The translations under genes and the position numbers were made by a program. Source: Actinomycetes bacterium (GTDB lineage Bacteria; Actinomycetota; Acidimicrobiia; Acidimicrobiales; RAAP-2). From it: a stretch of 35,869 nt of DNA. The stretch is taken from the NCBI GenBank assembly GCA_021784205.1, contig JAJXTB010000014.1, forward strand, positions 1 through 35,869. The letters are read 5' to 3'. Positions 17,049 through 24,230 of the stretch are shown piece by piece; position 1 is the stretch's first letter, and each line of letters starts with the position of its first letter. The notes beneath the pieces are model-generated. The model was not told the origin of the DNA, did not search any database, and saw only the letters and a program-made list of their open reading frames with translations.

Positions 17049-17988
17049 GGCTCACCGTGCGACCGAGGATCTCCTTGGTCGCACGTTCGATGTCGGACTG
17101 GTACTTGAGCAGGATGTGCAGGGTCGCGACCGCTTCTTCGGCGCCGATCTCCTCGCGACCGAGGATGACCAACGTTCGGGCCCAGTCCAGCGTCTCGGAT
17201 ACCGACGGCGCCTTCTTCAGGTCGAGGGTCCGCAGCGATCGCACGACCTCGGCGATCTGCTCGGCGAGGGCCGTGGAGATGCCCGGCACCCGAGCCAGGA
17301 TGATGTCGCGCTCGCGCTGGACGTCGGGGTATCCGATGTACAGGTAGAGGCAGCGACGCTTCAGCGCCTCGGAGAGCTCGCGGGTGTTGTTCGAGGTGAG
17401 AAAGACCATGGGGATCTGTTGGGCGCGAATCGTCCCCAACTCGGGGATGGACACCTGGTATTCCGAGAGGATCTCGAGCAAGAGCGCCTCGGTCTCGAGT
17501 TCCACACGGTCGACCTCGTCGATGAGCAACACGACGGGGTCCGTCGCCGAGATCGCCTCCAGCAGGGGCCGCGTGAGGAGGAACTCATCGGAGAAGATGT
17601 CCTCTTCCAATTCGCTCCAGGACTCTTGAGCCTGGTCCTCGGACCGGCCGGCCTGGATGCGCAACAACTGCTTGCGGTAGTTCCACTCGTAGAGGGCCTT
17701 GGACTCGTCGAGCCCCTCGTAGCACTGCAGGCGCACCAGTCGCGCCCCCACGGCGTCGGCCACCGCTTTGGCGAGGGCCGTCTTTCCGGTGCCCGCCGGG
17801 CCCTCGACCAGGACCGGCTTGGCGAGCCGGTCGGCCAAGAACGCGACCGACGCGATCGCCTCGTCACTGAGGTACTCGTGCTTCGCGAGCCGGGCGCGCA
17901 CGTCACCGGCCGACTCGAAGTGCACCGGCGGCAGGTGCTCGAGACCCAAGCGTTTCGCCAACTCCTGCCTCGGATCCAGTGACGTCAT
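17041..17988 (-). CDS. MoxR-family AAA+ ATPase
   Basis: AAA+ ATPase of 315 residues. Walker A is GPAGTGKT (63-70), Walker B is VVLLIDEVD, sensor 1 is FLTSNN, and the arginine-finger region is LSEALKRRCLYLYIGYP. MoxR proteins work with VWA partners as chaperones that insert cofactors or activate enzyme complexes. The ATG at 17988 overlaps the proA stop by 4 bp (ATGA), so the gene may be translated from proA messages. The frame stays open ~60 codons upstream but that part is a shadow of proA. The VWA partner follows with an 8-bp overlap. Confidence 0.93.
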   Translation of the reverse strand: MTSLDPRQELAKRLGLEHLPPVHFESAGDVRARLAKHEYLSDEAIASVAFLADRLAKPVLVEGPAGTGKTALAKAVADAVGARLVRLQCYEGLDESKALYEWNYRKQLLRIQAGRSEDQAQESWSELEEDIFSDEFLLTRPLLEAISATDPVVLLIDEVDRVELETEALLLEILSEYQVSIPELGTIRAQQIPMVFLTSNNTRELSEALKRRCLYLYIGYPDVQRERDIILARVPGISTALAEQIAEVVRSLRTLDLKKAPSVSETLDWARTLVILGREEIGAEEAVATLHILLKYQSDIERATKEILGRTVSLA

Positions 17989-19220
17989 CGGACCTGTCCC
18001 TCTCCTCGTACGACCCACTTCAGGCAGGTCAGTTCGCGCAACCCCATGGGACCGCGCGCGTGCAACTTCTGGGTCGATATCCCGACCTCGCCGCCGAGAC
18101 CGAGCTCGCCACCGTCGATGAAGCGGGTCGACGCGTTGACGAGCACGGCCGCGGCGTCCACTCGGCGAATCCACTCCTCGGCGTTGTGCGTGTCCTCAGT
18201 CAGGATGGCCTCGCTGTGGCCCGTCCCGTAGCGCGCGACGTGATCGATCGCCTCGTCGAGAGAGTCGACGACCTTGACCGCGAGGATCAAGTCGAGAAAT
18301 TCCCGGGCGAAGTCGTCCTCGCGAGCGCGTCGCGCGTCGGGCAGGAACACCCCGGCGCGCTCGTCCACTCGAAGTTCGACGCTCGAGAGCCGTTGGGCTA
18401 GTCGGGGTAGGAACGTCGCCGCGACGTCGCGGTGGACGAGCACGGTCTCTACGGCATTGCACACGCCCGGCCGCGAGGTCTTGGCGTTGTCGACGATCGC
18501 CACGGCCTGGTCGAGGTGCGCGGACGCATCGACGTAGATGTGACAGTTCCCGTCACCGTCTAACACGTAGGGGACGCGCGCGTGTTCGCGCATCGCGGCG
18601 ATGAGCCGGGGACCGCCCCGGGGTATCAGACAGTCGAGCACGTCGGTGAGTTGCATGAACGCGATCGCCGCGTCGTGGGAGGGGTCTTCGACCATCGCCA
18701 CCGCGTCGGCCGGTAGTCCCTCGGCGACGAGGGCATCGCGCCAACACGCCACGATGAATCGATTGGACTCGATCGCCGATGAGGAGCCGCGCAGGAACGC
18801 CGCGTTGCCGCTTCGCACGCACAGTCCCGCCACGTCACTGGTGACGTTCGGTCGATTCTCGTAGACCACGCCGATGACCCCGAGGGGCACGCGGACCCGC
18901 TCGACGCGCAGTCCGTTGGGTCGAACGTCGTGGTCGACCGACTCAAAGAGCGGGTCGTCGGCGTCGGCGATCTCGCGCAGCGCCTCGACCATGCCGGTAA
19001 CGCGCGCGTCGGTCAGGACGAGTCGATCGAGTCCCGCACCGTCGTCGGCGTAGTCGGACACCTCTCGCGCGTTCACCGCGAGCAGCTCCGCTCGGCGCCG
19101 GTCTAGTTCCGCGCCGACCCGGCGCAGAACGGCGCGCCGCGCGGCGTCACTCGCCTGCGCGAGACGGCGAGCCGCCTCTCGAACCGAGGCGCCTTGGGCC
19201 GCGAGAACGGAGGTGTCCAT
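17985..19220 (-). CDS. proA: Gamma-glutamyl phosphate reductase
   Basis: Second step of proline synthesis: NADPH reduction of gamma-glutamyl phosphate to the semialdehyde. The 411-residue protein has GVIGVVYENRPNVTSD, the SGNAAFLRGSS stretch, IPRGGPRLI, the catalytic-cysteine motif RPGVCNAVET and GELGLGGEVGISTQKLHARGPMGL. ATG at 19220 has TACGCT exactly 6 bases upstream, so besides co-transcription with proB (19-bp gap) the gene may have its own leaderless promoter. Confidence 0.97.
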   Translation of the reverse strand: MDTSVLAAQGASVREAARRLAQASDAARRAVLRRVGAELDRRRAELLAVNAREVSDYADDGAGLDRLVLTDARVTGMVEALREIADADDPLFESVDHDVRPNGLRVERVRVPLGVIGVVYENRPNVTSDVAGLCVRSGNAAFLRGSSSAIESNRFIVACWRDALVAEGLPADAVAMVEDPSHDAAIAFMQLTDVLDCLIPRGGPRLIAAMREHARVPYVLDGDGNCHIYVDASAHLDQAVAIVDNAKTSRPGVCNAVETVLVHRDVAATFLPRLAQRLSSVELRVDERAGVFLPDARRAREDDFAREFLDLILAVKVVDSLDEAIDHVARYGTGHSEAILTEDTHNAEEWIRRVDAAAVLVNASTRFIDGGELGLGGEVGISTQKLHARGPMGLRELTCLKWVVRGEGQVR

Positions 19221-19226
19221 CTACGT

Positions 19227-19232
19227 AGCGTA
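19227..19232 (-). promoter_or_regulatory. Predicted -10 of an internal leaderless proA promoter
   Basis: TACGCT lies in the 19-bp gap after proB and leaves 6 bases before the proA ATG. A possible TTGCTG sits 19 bp further upstream inside proB. It would allow proA expression independent of obg-proB. Confidence 0.45.
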
Positions 19233-19239
19233 ACGGAGG

Positions 19240-20310
19240 CTAGGAGTGGCGCAGCAAGACCAGGTCGTCGCGGTGCACGACCACGTCATCACCGTCGGCG
19301 AACGATTCCGCACTGACGCGCACGAGTCCCTTGGCCACGACCTCACGATCGGGCCCCACGATCTCGACGGCGTCGCCCTCCACGAAACCACCGTCGTAGC
19401 CGACGACGCCCACGCGCAGCAGGCTACGTCCGTGGTGCTCGAGCGCCTGTATCGCCCCCTGATTGATCTCCAGTGTTCCGCGACTGGCCACCGCGAACGC
19501 GATCCAGGCCTTGCGCGCTGGGAGCCGCTCGGCGCGCGCGTGGAACGTGGTGCCGGCGCTCGGACCCACCCCCAGGGCGCGACGCACGGGGTCGTTGACC
19601 CGCGCGGGTGCGATCACCGTCGTCACCCCGGACCACGTGGCCATCCGCGCGGCGGCCAGCTTCGAGGACATCCCCCCACTGCCCACGCCCGAGCGACTTC
19701 GCCCGGCGATCCCCTCGATGGTGGCGTCGATCGCGCGCACCTCTTCGATCAACGTTGCCGACGGGTCCAGTCGAGGATCCGCCGTGAACAGTCCGTCGGT
19801 GTCGGTCAGCAGTACCAGGTGCGTCGCGCCGATCAGGTTCGCCACGAGCGCGGCCAGGCGGTCATTGTCGCCGAAACGGATCTCCTCGTCGGCGACCGCG
19901 TCGTTCTCGTTCACGATCGCGATCACGTTGAGTTCGGACAGCGCCGCGAGCGTTCCACGAGCGTGGAGGTACTGACCACGGTGGGAGAAGTCGAGTGGCG
20001 CGAGCAGCACCTGTCCGACGGTGGCGCCCGCCTCGGCGAAGGCGTTTCGCCAGGCGTGCATCAAGAGGGGCTGACCGACCGCCGAGACCGCCTGGAGCGT
20101 CGCGGCGTCGGTGGGTCGCCGCTGGCCCCGCCCCACGTCGGCCCAGCCAGCGGTGATGGCCCCCGAGGTCACCACGACCACCGACCAGCCATCATCGCGA
20201 AGAGCGACGACGTCCGCGGCCACGCTGACCAAGACGTCGTAGTCGACACCGCCCCGCTCGTCGGTCACCGACGAGGTCCCGATCTTGATGACCGCGCTAG
20301 GCCTCGTCAT
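19240..20310 (-). CDS. proB: Glutamate 5-kinase
   Basis: First step of proline synthesis, phosphorylating glutamate. The 356-residue protein has an N-terminal amino-acid-kinase domain (VIKIGTSSVTDERG, VVVVTSGAITAGW, VNENDAVADEEIRFGDNDRLAALVA, LLTDTDGLFTADP, GSGGMSSKLAAARMA) and a C-terminal PUA domain (about 270-356). The PUA-containing form is typical of E. coli and most bacteria. ATG at 20310 starts shortly before the first motif and overlaps the obg stop by 14 bp, indicating coupled translation. obg-proB-proA is a common actinobacterial order. Confidence 0.97.
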   Translation of the reverse strand: MTRPSAVIKIGTSSVTDERGGVDYDVLVSVAADVVALRDDGWSVVVVTSGAITAGWADVGRGQRRPTDAATLQAVSAVGQPLLMHAWRNAFAEAGATVGQVLLAPLDFSHRGQYLHARGTLAALSELNVIAIVNENDAVADEEIRFGDNDRLAALVANLIGATHLVLLTDTDGLFTADPRLDPSATLIEEVRAIDATIEGIAGRSRSGVGSGGMSSKLAAARMATWSGVTTVIAPARVNDPVRRALGVGPSAGTTFHARAERLPARKAWIAFAVASRGTLEINQGAIQALEHHGRSLLRVGVVGYDGGFVEGDAVEIVGPDREVVAKGLVRVSAESFADGDDVVVHRDDLVLLRHS

Positions 20311-21661
20311 CGTCGGTCCCGAGACGGCCGTGGCGCGCGAGTCGCTCTCGGCGCGTCGCGCGATGGTGGTCGCCGCGGTCCAGGCCCGCGCCAACGGCGT
20401 CGCGCCACCACTCAAAACTCAACGGACCGACCTGGACGAGGTCGCCGTCCAGCGCGCCCGCTCGCGTCAAGAGCCGGTCCACACCGAGCGCCCGTAGTCG
20501 TTTGACGATCTCGGCCAGCGCCTCGTCGTCGGTCAGGTCCTGGAAGCGGACCGCGCGCAAGGCGCTGCGCCCGCGAACGACCCACGAGTTCGGTCCCGCC
20601 GGGGCCACTTCGACGTCGTCTTGGACCGGGCGGTGGATCACCACGTCGTGGTCACTGGCCTCGGCCGCCTCACGGCGCGCGACCGTGACCAGCGCCGCCA
20701 GTCGTGCGACGAGCGAGCGTACGCCGTCACCGGTGACCGCGGAGATCGCCAGGTCACCGGGCACGACGGTTGAGTCGGCGACGTCGGACTTCGAACCAAC
20801 GACGACGCGCGGACGTTCGAGCAGGTCGGCCTGGTACTCCCCGAGTTCGCGAAGCAGGACCCGCAACTGTTCCTCGGGCGCCAGCGGGGCGCTCGCCGAC
20901 CGGTCGAGCAGCACGCAGAGCACTTTGGCGTTCTCGACGTGGCGCAAGAAGTCGTGTCCGAGGCCCCGGCCCTGCGCGGCGCCCTCGATGAGACCGGGAA
21001 TGTCGGCCATGACGAACTCGGTCGCGTCGTCGGGCCGGCCACTTCGCTCACCGACTCGCACCACGCCCAGGTTGGGCACGAGGGTCGTGAAGGGGTAGTC
21101 GGCGATCTTGGGTCGGGCCGCCGAGACACGGGCGATCAGCGTCGACTTGCCTACGTTGGGAAACCCGATGAGCGCGACGTCGGCGCGCAATTTCAGTTCG
21201 AGGTCGTACCACTGTTCGTCGCCGACCTCGCCCTGCTCGGCGAAAGCGGGGGCTCGACGTTGATTGGAGAGAAACCGCGCGTTCCCGGCGCCGCCGAGCC
21301 CACCTTCGGCCGCCCGCCACCGGTCCCCCGGTCCCGCGAGGTCGACGACCACGGCGCCGTCACGGTCGTGGACTACGGTGCCGACCGGCACCGACACGAG
21401 CAGATCCTGGCCGCGGGCCCCGTGCTGGCGCTTGGAGGTGCCGTGCGCGCCGTCAGAGGCGCGGCGAAACGGATGGTCGCGGAATCCCAGCAGCGACGCC
21501 TGGTTCGAGTCGGCGACTAGCCAGACGTCACCGCCCCGGCCACCGTCTCCGCCGTCGGGACCGCCCTTGGCGACATGCGCCTCGCGGCGGAAACTGACGC
21601 AGCCCGCGCCCCCGTCGCCGGCTTTGGCGTGCAATTGGGCGGAATCAATGAAGACGGACAC
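20297..21661 (-). CDS. obg: Obg family GTPase with OCT domain
   Basis: Essential GTPase linked to 50S assembly and the stringent response. The 454-residue protein has the glycine-rich Obg fold (KAGDGGAGCVSFRREAH, GGPDGGDGGRGGDV; 1-155), the G domain (G1 GFPNVGKST, G2 YPFTT, G3 DIPGLIEGA, NKxD-like GSKSD) and a C-terminal OCT domain (about 345-425; VRGRSALRAVRFQ, DLVQVGPLSFEWW), an arrangement common in Gram-positives. The last ~30 residues are charged. GTG at 21661 has TAGGAT 6 bases upstream and TTGACT further up, suggesting a leaderless promoter that starts the obg-proB-proA-moxR-VWA-phosphatase run. Confidence 0.97.
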   Translation of the reverse strand: MSVFIDSAQLHAKAGDGGAGCVSFRREAHVAKGGPDGGDGGRGGDVWLVADSNQASLLGFRDHPFRRASDGAHGTSKRQHGARGQDLLVSVPVGTVVHDRDGAVVVDLAGPGDRWRAAEGGLGGAGNARFLSNQRRAPAFAEQGEVGDEQWYDLELKLRADVALIGFPNVGKSTLIARVSAARPKIADYPFTTLVPNLGVVRVGERSGRPDDATEFVMADIPGLIEGAAQGRGLGHDFLRHVENAKVLCVLLDRSASAPLAPEEQLRVLLRELGEYQADLLERPRVVVGSKSDVADSTVVPGDLAISAVTGDGVRSLVARLAALVTVARREAAEASDHDVVIHRPVQDDVEVAPAGPNSWVVRGRSALRAVRFQDLTDDEALAEIVKRLRALGVDRLLTRAGALDGDLVQVGPLSFEWWRDAVGAGLDRGDHHRATRRERLARHGRLGTDDDEA

Positions 21662-21667
21662 CCGCTA

Positions 21668-21699
21668 ATCCTACGAGCCCGTCGCCGGACCCTAGTCAA
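21668..21699 (-). promoter_or_regulatory. Predicted obg promoter (leaderless)
   Basis: TTGACT (21694-21699) and TAGGAT (21668-21673) are separated by 20 bp, longer than ideal. TAGGAT is exactly 6 bases before the GTG of obg. The -35 overlaps the end of the aminotransferase gene. Confidence 0.5.
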
Positions 21700-23065
21700 C
21701 CAGCGCGCCGACGGCCTCGTCAAAGACCGTCTGGTGGCGTGCGACGTCGTCGCTGGAGGTGGCCGGACACATCAGGGCCATGTTGTGGAACGGGGTCAAC
21801 AGCACCCCCCGGTTTACCCCGTAGAGGTGCAGGTAGTCCTCGAGCAGCGGATCGGCGCTCGCGGCGGACGAAGCGCCGTTCACCGGTGCGGGGCTGGCGA
21901 AGCGGTATTCGCAGCGCGCGCCGAGCTGGCTGACCGACCAGGGCAGGTCATGGGCCGTGATGGTGGACTGGACGCCTTGTGCGAACGTCGTCGCGAGCCC
22001 CTCCATCGCACTGAACGCGTCGTCGGTGAGTACCTCGCCGAGCACCGCGCGCATCGCGGCCAGGCTGAGCGGATTGCCGGCCAGGGTACCCCCGACCCCA
22101 CCCACGTCCACGAGGTCCGCCATGTCGTCGCCCTCGGCGACCGCCGCGAAGACGCGCTCGGCCAGATCCTGGGTTAGACCGTACGCTCCGCACGCCACGC
22201 CGCCGCCGAGCGACTTGCCGATCGTGAGCGCGTCGGGTCGGAGTTGAAAGCGCCGGGTCGCGCCACCCGGTCCGGCCGAGAATGTGTGGGTCTCGTCGAC
22301 GATGAGCAGGGTCCCCGTTTGATCACAGAGTTCGCGTACCCCCTCGAGGAATCCGGCTTCGGGTAGCACGATGCCGATGTTGGTCATCGCCGGCTCGGTC
22401 AAGACCGCCGCCACGTCACCGAAGGCGAGTTCGCGCTCCAGGGCCGCCAGGTCGTTGAATTCCACCACGCGCGTCGTCGCCGTCGGATCGACGGCCGGAG
22501 CGACGTTGCCTGGTCGCGACCGTGCCCGGCCGTCGGCCCCGACGATGACGAAGGTTTCGTCGACCGAACCGTGGTAGCTATAGGAAAAGACCAGGATCTT
22601 GGGCCGCCGGGTCACGAGGCGCACCAGACGCAGGAGCCACCGGTTGGCGTCAGTCGCCGACAGGGTGAAGGACCACTGGTCGAGACCGAAGCGCCGGTGC
22701 AATTCGGTGGCGACCCACTGCGCGTCCTCGGTGGGCAGCATGGTCGTCACGCCACCACGCACCCCCAGGCGCTCGTTCACCGCCCGGACCAACGGCGCCG
22801 GTGAATGGCCGGCCATCGCGCCGGTGTCGCCCAAGGCGAAGTCGACGAGCTCGTGACCGTCCAGGTCGGTGATCGTCGCCCCGTGGGCTGAGGTGAATCC
22901 GAGCGGAAACCCGCCGGCCCACTTGCTCATCCAGGTCATCGGCACGCGACCGAAGAGGTGGTTGGCTTGCTCGTGGAGTCGCCGCGACGCCGGGTGTTCG
23001 CGCTCGTATCGCTGCGCTTCAGCGGCGGCCAGGGCGGCGAGACGGGTCCGGTTTAGGGTCTGCAT
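21692..23065 (-). CDS. Class III PLP-dependent aminotransferase, glutamate-1-semialdehyde aminomutase-like
   Basis: A 457-residue fold-type I PLP enzyme of aminotransferase class III. Visible features are DLDGHELVDFALGDTGAMAGHSP, a cofactor loop SATDANRW where HemL has SGTEA, FSYSYHGSVDE, LIVDETHTFSAGPGG (PLP-ring Asp) and the Schiff-base lysine in TIGKSLGGG. Related genes are often annotated as glutamate-1-semialdehyde 2,1-aminomutase, but the changed cofactor loop and isolation from haem genes make that doubtful; I leave the substrate open. ATG at 23065 is chosen because TACGAT lies 6 bases upstream; the open frame extends 19 codons further. It sits between obg and the divergent HU gene. 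Confidence 0.85.
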   Translation of the reverse strand: MQTLNRTRLAALAAAEAQRYEREHPASRRLHEQANHLFGRVPMTWMSKWAGGFPLGFTSAHGATITDLDGHELVDFALGDTGAMAGHSPAPLVRAVNERLGVRGGVTTMLPTEDAQWVATELHRRFGLDQWSFTLSATDANRWLLRLVRLVTRRPKILVFSYSYHGSVDETFVIVGADGRARSRPGNVAPAVDPTATTRVVEFNDLAALERELAFGDVAAVLTEPAMTNIGIVLPEAGFLEGVRELCDQTGTLLIVDETHTFSAGPGGATRRFQLRPDALTIGKSLGGGVACGAYGLTQDLAERVFAAVAEGDDMADLVDVGGVGGTLAGNPLSLAAMRAVLGEVLTDDAFSAMEGLATTFAQGVQSTITAHDLPWSVSQLGARCEYRFASPAPVNGASSAASADPLLEDYLHLYGVNRGVLLTPFHNMALMCPATSSDDVARHQTVFDEAVGALVD

Positions 23066-23269
23066 CAGGCCATCGTAGGGGGCACCGGGGGTCTTCGCCG
23101 GTCCGCGGTCCGAAAATATCATTCTTCATTAGGGTTTATGCCCATCCACGCATCGCCATCTCAGGGAAAACTTATCGAAAATCCCTAAATATCAACGTTT
23201 CTTCGATAAAGATGGCTCCGGTTACTGGGAATCCCCAGTCCGATTTAGTGAAGAGTAAGGAGTCGACCG
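23066..23269. promoter_or_regulatory. AT-rich divergent region between aminotransferase and HU genes
   Basis: The most AT-rich stretch of the window. On the minus strand TACGAT (23072-23077) ends 6 bases before the aminotransferase ATG, a leaderless-type -10. Toward HU there are a perfect 8-bp inverted repeat TTATCGAA (23172-23179) / TTCGATAA (23202-23209) with 22 bp between arms, a TTAGGG / CCCTAA pair, and a 6-bp-stem hairpin ACTGGG-AATC-CCCAGT (23224-23239) in the likely HU leader. The HU ribosome site AAGGAG is at 23257-23262. TATCAT at 23117 is a possible plus-strand -10, but I cannot fix the HU promoter. Confidence 0.5.
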
Positions 23270-23545
23270 GTGAACAAGGCCGAGTTGGTAGATGCAATTG
23301 CTGCCGAGAGTGGCGCAGCCAAGAACACGGTAGCCGAGGTGCTGAAGGCCTTTGAAGACGTCGTCGTGAAGAACGTGTCGGGCGGCGAGAAGATCGTGCT
23401 GTCGGGCTTCCTGTCGTTCGAGCGAGTCCAGCGTAAGGCTCGCACTGCGCGCAACCCTCAGACCGGTGAGGCCATCCAGGTCGCTGCGTCCAAGGCGCCG
23501 AAGGTTTCCATTGGCTCGACCTTCAAGAAGGCCGTCAAGGGATAG
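23270..23545 (+). CDS. hup: DNA-binding protein HU
   Basis: Nucleoid-associated histone-like protein of 91 residues, the standard HU size. It starts MNKAELVDAIAAESG and has the core GEKIVLSGFLSFERV, the DNA-embracing arm RKARTARNPQTGEAIQVAA, and the end KVSIGSTFKKAV. It lacks the long Lys/Ala/Pro tail of mycobacterial HupB. GTG at 23270 has a perfect AAGGAG 7 bases upstream, one of the strongest ribosome sites in the window, which fits an abundant protein. It is a single-gene plus-strand unit closed by a strong terminator. Confidence 0.98.
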   Translation: MNKAELVDAIAAESGAAKNTVAEVLKAFEDVVVKNVSGGEKIVLSGFLSFERVQRKARTARNPQTGEAIQVAASKAPKVSIGSTFKKAVKG

Positions 23546-23562
23546 AACGCACGGCAGCAATG

Positions 23563-23597
23563 AAAAAACCCCCGGGCGAGCGCCCGGGGGTTTTTTT
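23563..23597. terminator. Bidirectional intrinsic terminator between hup and rpmA
   Basis: A6 (23563-23568), stem CCCCCGGGCG (23569-23578), two bases, matching stem CGCCCGGGGG (23581-23590), then T7 (23591-23597). A run of U follows the stem in either direction, so it can stop both the HU transcript and the convergent rng-rplU-rpmA transcript. It is the only textbook intrinsic terminator I found in the window. Confidence 0.95.
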
Positions 23598-23616
23598 CAC
23601 AACTCAACGAAAGCGA

Positions 23617-23868
23617 TTAGCTCGCGAGTACGTCGACCAGTTTGCGTCCACCGCGGTAGCCGAACTTCACCTGGCCCTCGGCCAGGGCGAAGAGGGTGTC
23701 GTCCTTGCCGATCCCCACGTTGCGGCCGGGGTGGAACTGGGTGCCGCGCTGGCGGATGATGATGCTGCCGGGCTTCACCGTCGTCCCGTCGAAGGTCTTC
23801 ACGCCGAGGCGCTGGGCATTGGAATCGCGACCGTTCCTGGTCGAACCGCCACCTTTAGTCTTTGACAT
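23617..23868 (-). CDS. rpmA: 50S ribosomal protein L27
   Basis: Large-subunit protein near the peptidyl-transferase centre, 83 residues. [23 protein letters not shown], the [15 protein letters not shown] core and [12 protein letters not shown] are characteristic. ATG at 23868 has AAGGAG upstream (near 23874-23879). Transcribed after rplU (9-bp gap) and ended by the shared terminator. The usual actinobacterial rpmA-obg link is interrupted here by the HU and aminotransferase genes. Confidence 0.98.
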   Translation of the reverse strand: MSKTKGGGSTRNGRDSNAQRLGVKTFDGTTVKPGSIIIRQRGTQFHPGRNVGIGKDDTLFALAEGQVKFGYRGGRKLVDVLAS

Positions 23869-23877
23869 GCTCGCTCC

Positions 23878-24189
23878 TTACGCGTTCGTCGCGATCGAGG
23901 TGATCTCGACGGTCGAATAGTGCTGACGGTGGCCCCAGCGCTTGCGCTGGTTGGCCTTGGACTTGTAGGTCAACGCCCGGATCTTGGGGCCCTTTTCCTC
24001 ACCGAGGATCCGACCGGTGACGGTCGTGCCCTTCAGTGCGGGACCGGCAATGACCTGATCGCCATCTACCAGCATGACGGGTACGAACTGAACATCGGCG
24101 CCAACGGCCTCAGAACGTAAGTCGACGCGGACCACCTGGCCCTCGGTGACTCGCTCTTGGGAAGTGCCTACTCGGATAACGGCGTACAT
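23878..24189 (-). CDS. rplU: 50S ribosomal protein L21
   Basis: Large-subunit protein of 103 residues, the normal length. MYAVIRVGTSQERVTEGQ at the start and KSKANQRKRWGHRQHYS near the end are diagnostic. TAGTAT (24199-24204) lies 9 bases before the ATG, so rplU-rpmA may have a promoter of its own with a very short leader, in addition to read-through from rng (41-bp gap). Confidence 0.98.
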   Translation of the reverse strand: MYAVIRVGTSQERVTEGQVVRVDLRSEAVGADVQFVPVMLVDGDQVIAGPALKGTTVTGRILGEEKGPKIRALTYKSKANQRKRWGHRQHYSTVEITSIATNA

Positions 24190-24230
24190 AGGGTTTCCAT
24201 ACTAGTCGATAACGGACGGGACATTTTCGT

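Noticed and set aside
15630..17988. MoxR-VWA pair as a CO-dehydrogenase accessory or defence system
   Set aside because: No cox structural genes, nuclease, protease or other defence effector is adjacent; the pair is coupled to proA and a phosphatase.
19246..20505. 419-codon plus-strand open frame opposite proB and the end of obg
   Set aside because: Antisense to well-conserved genes; low-complexity Arg/His/Asp-rich product.
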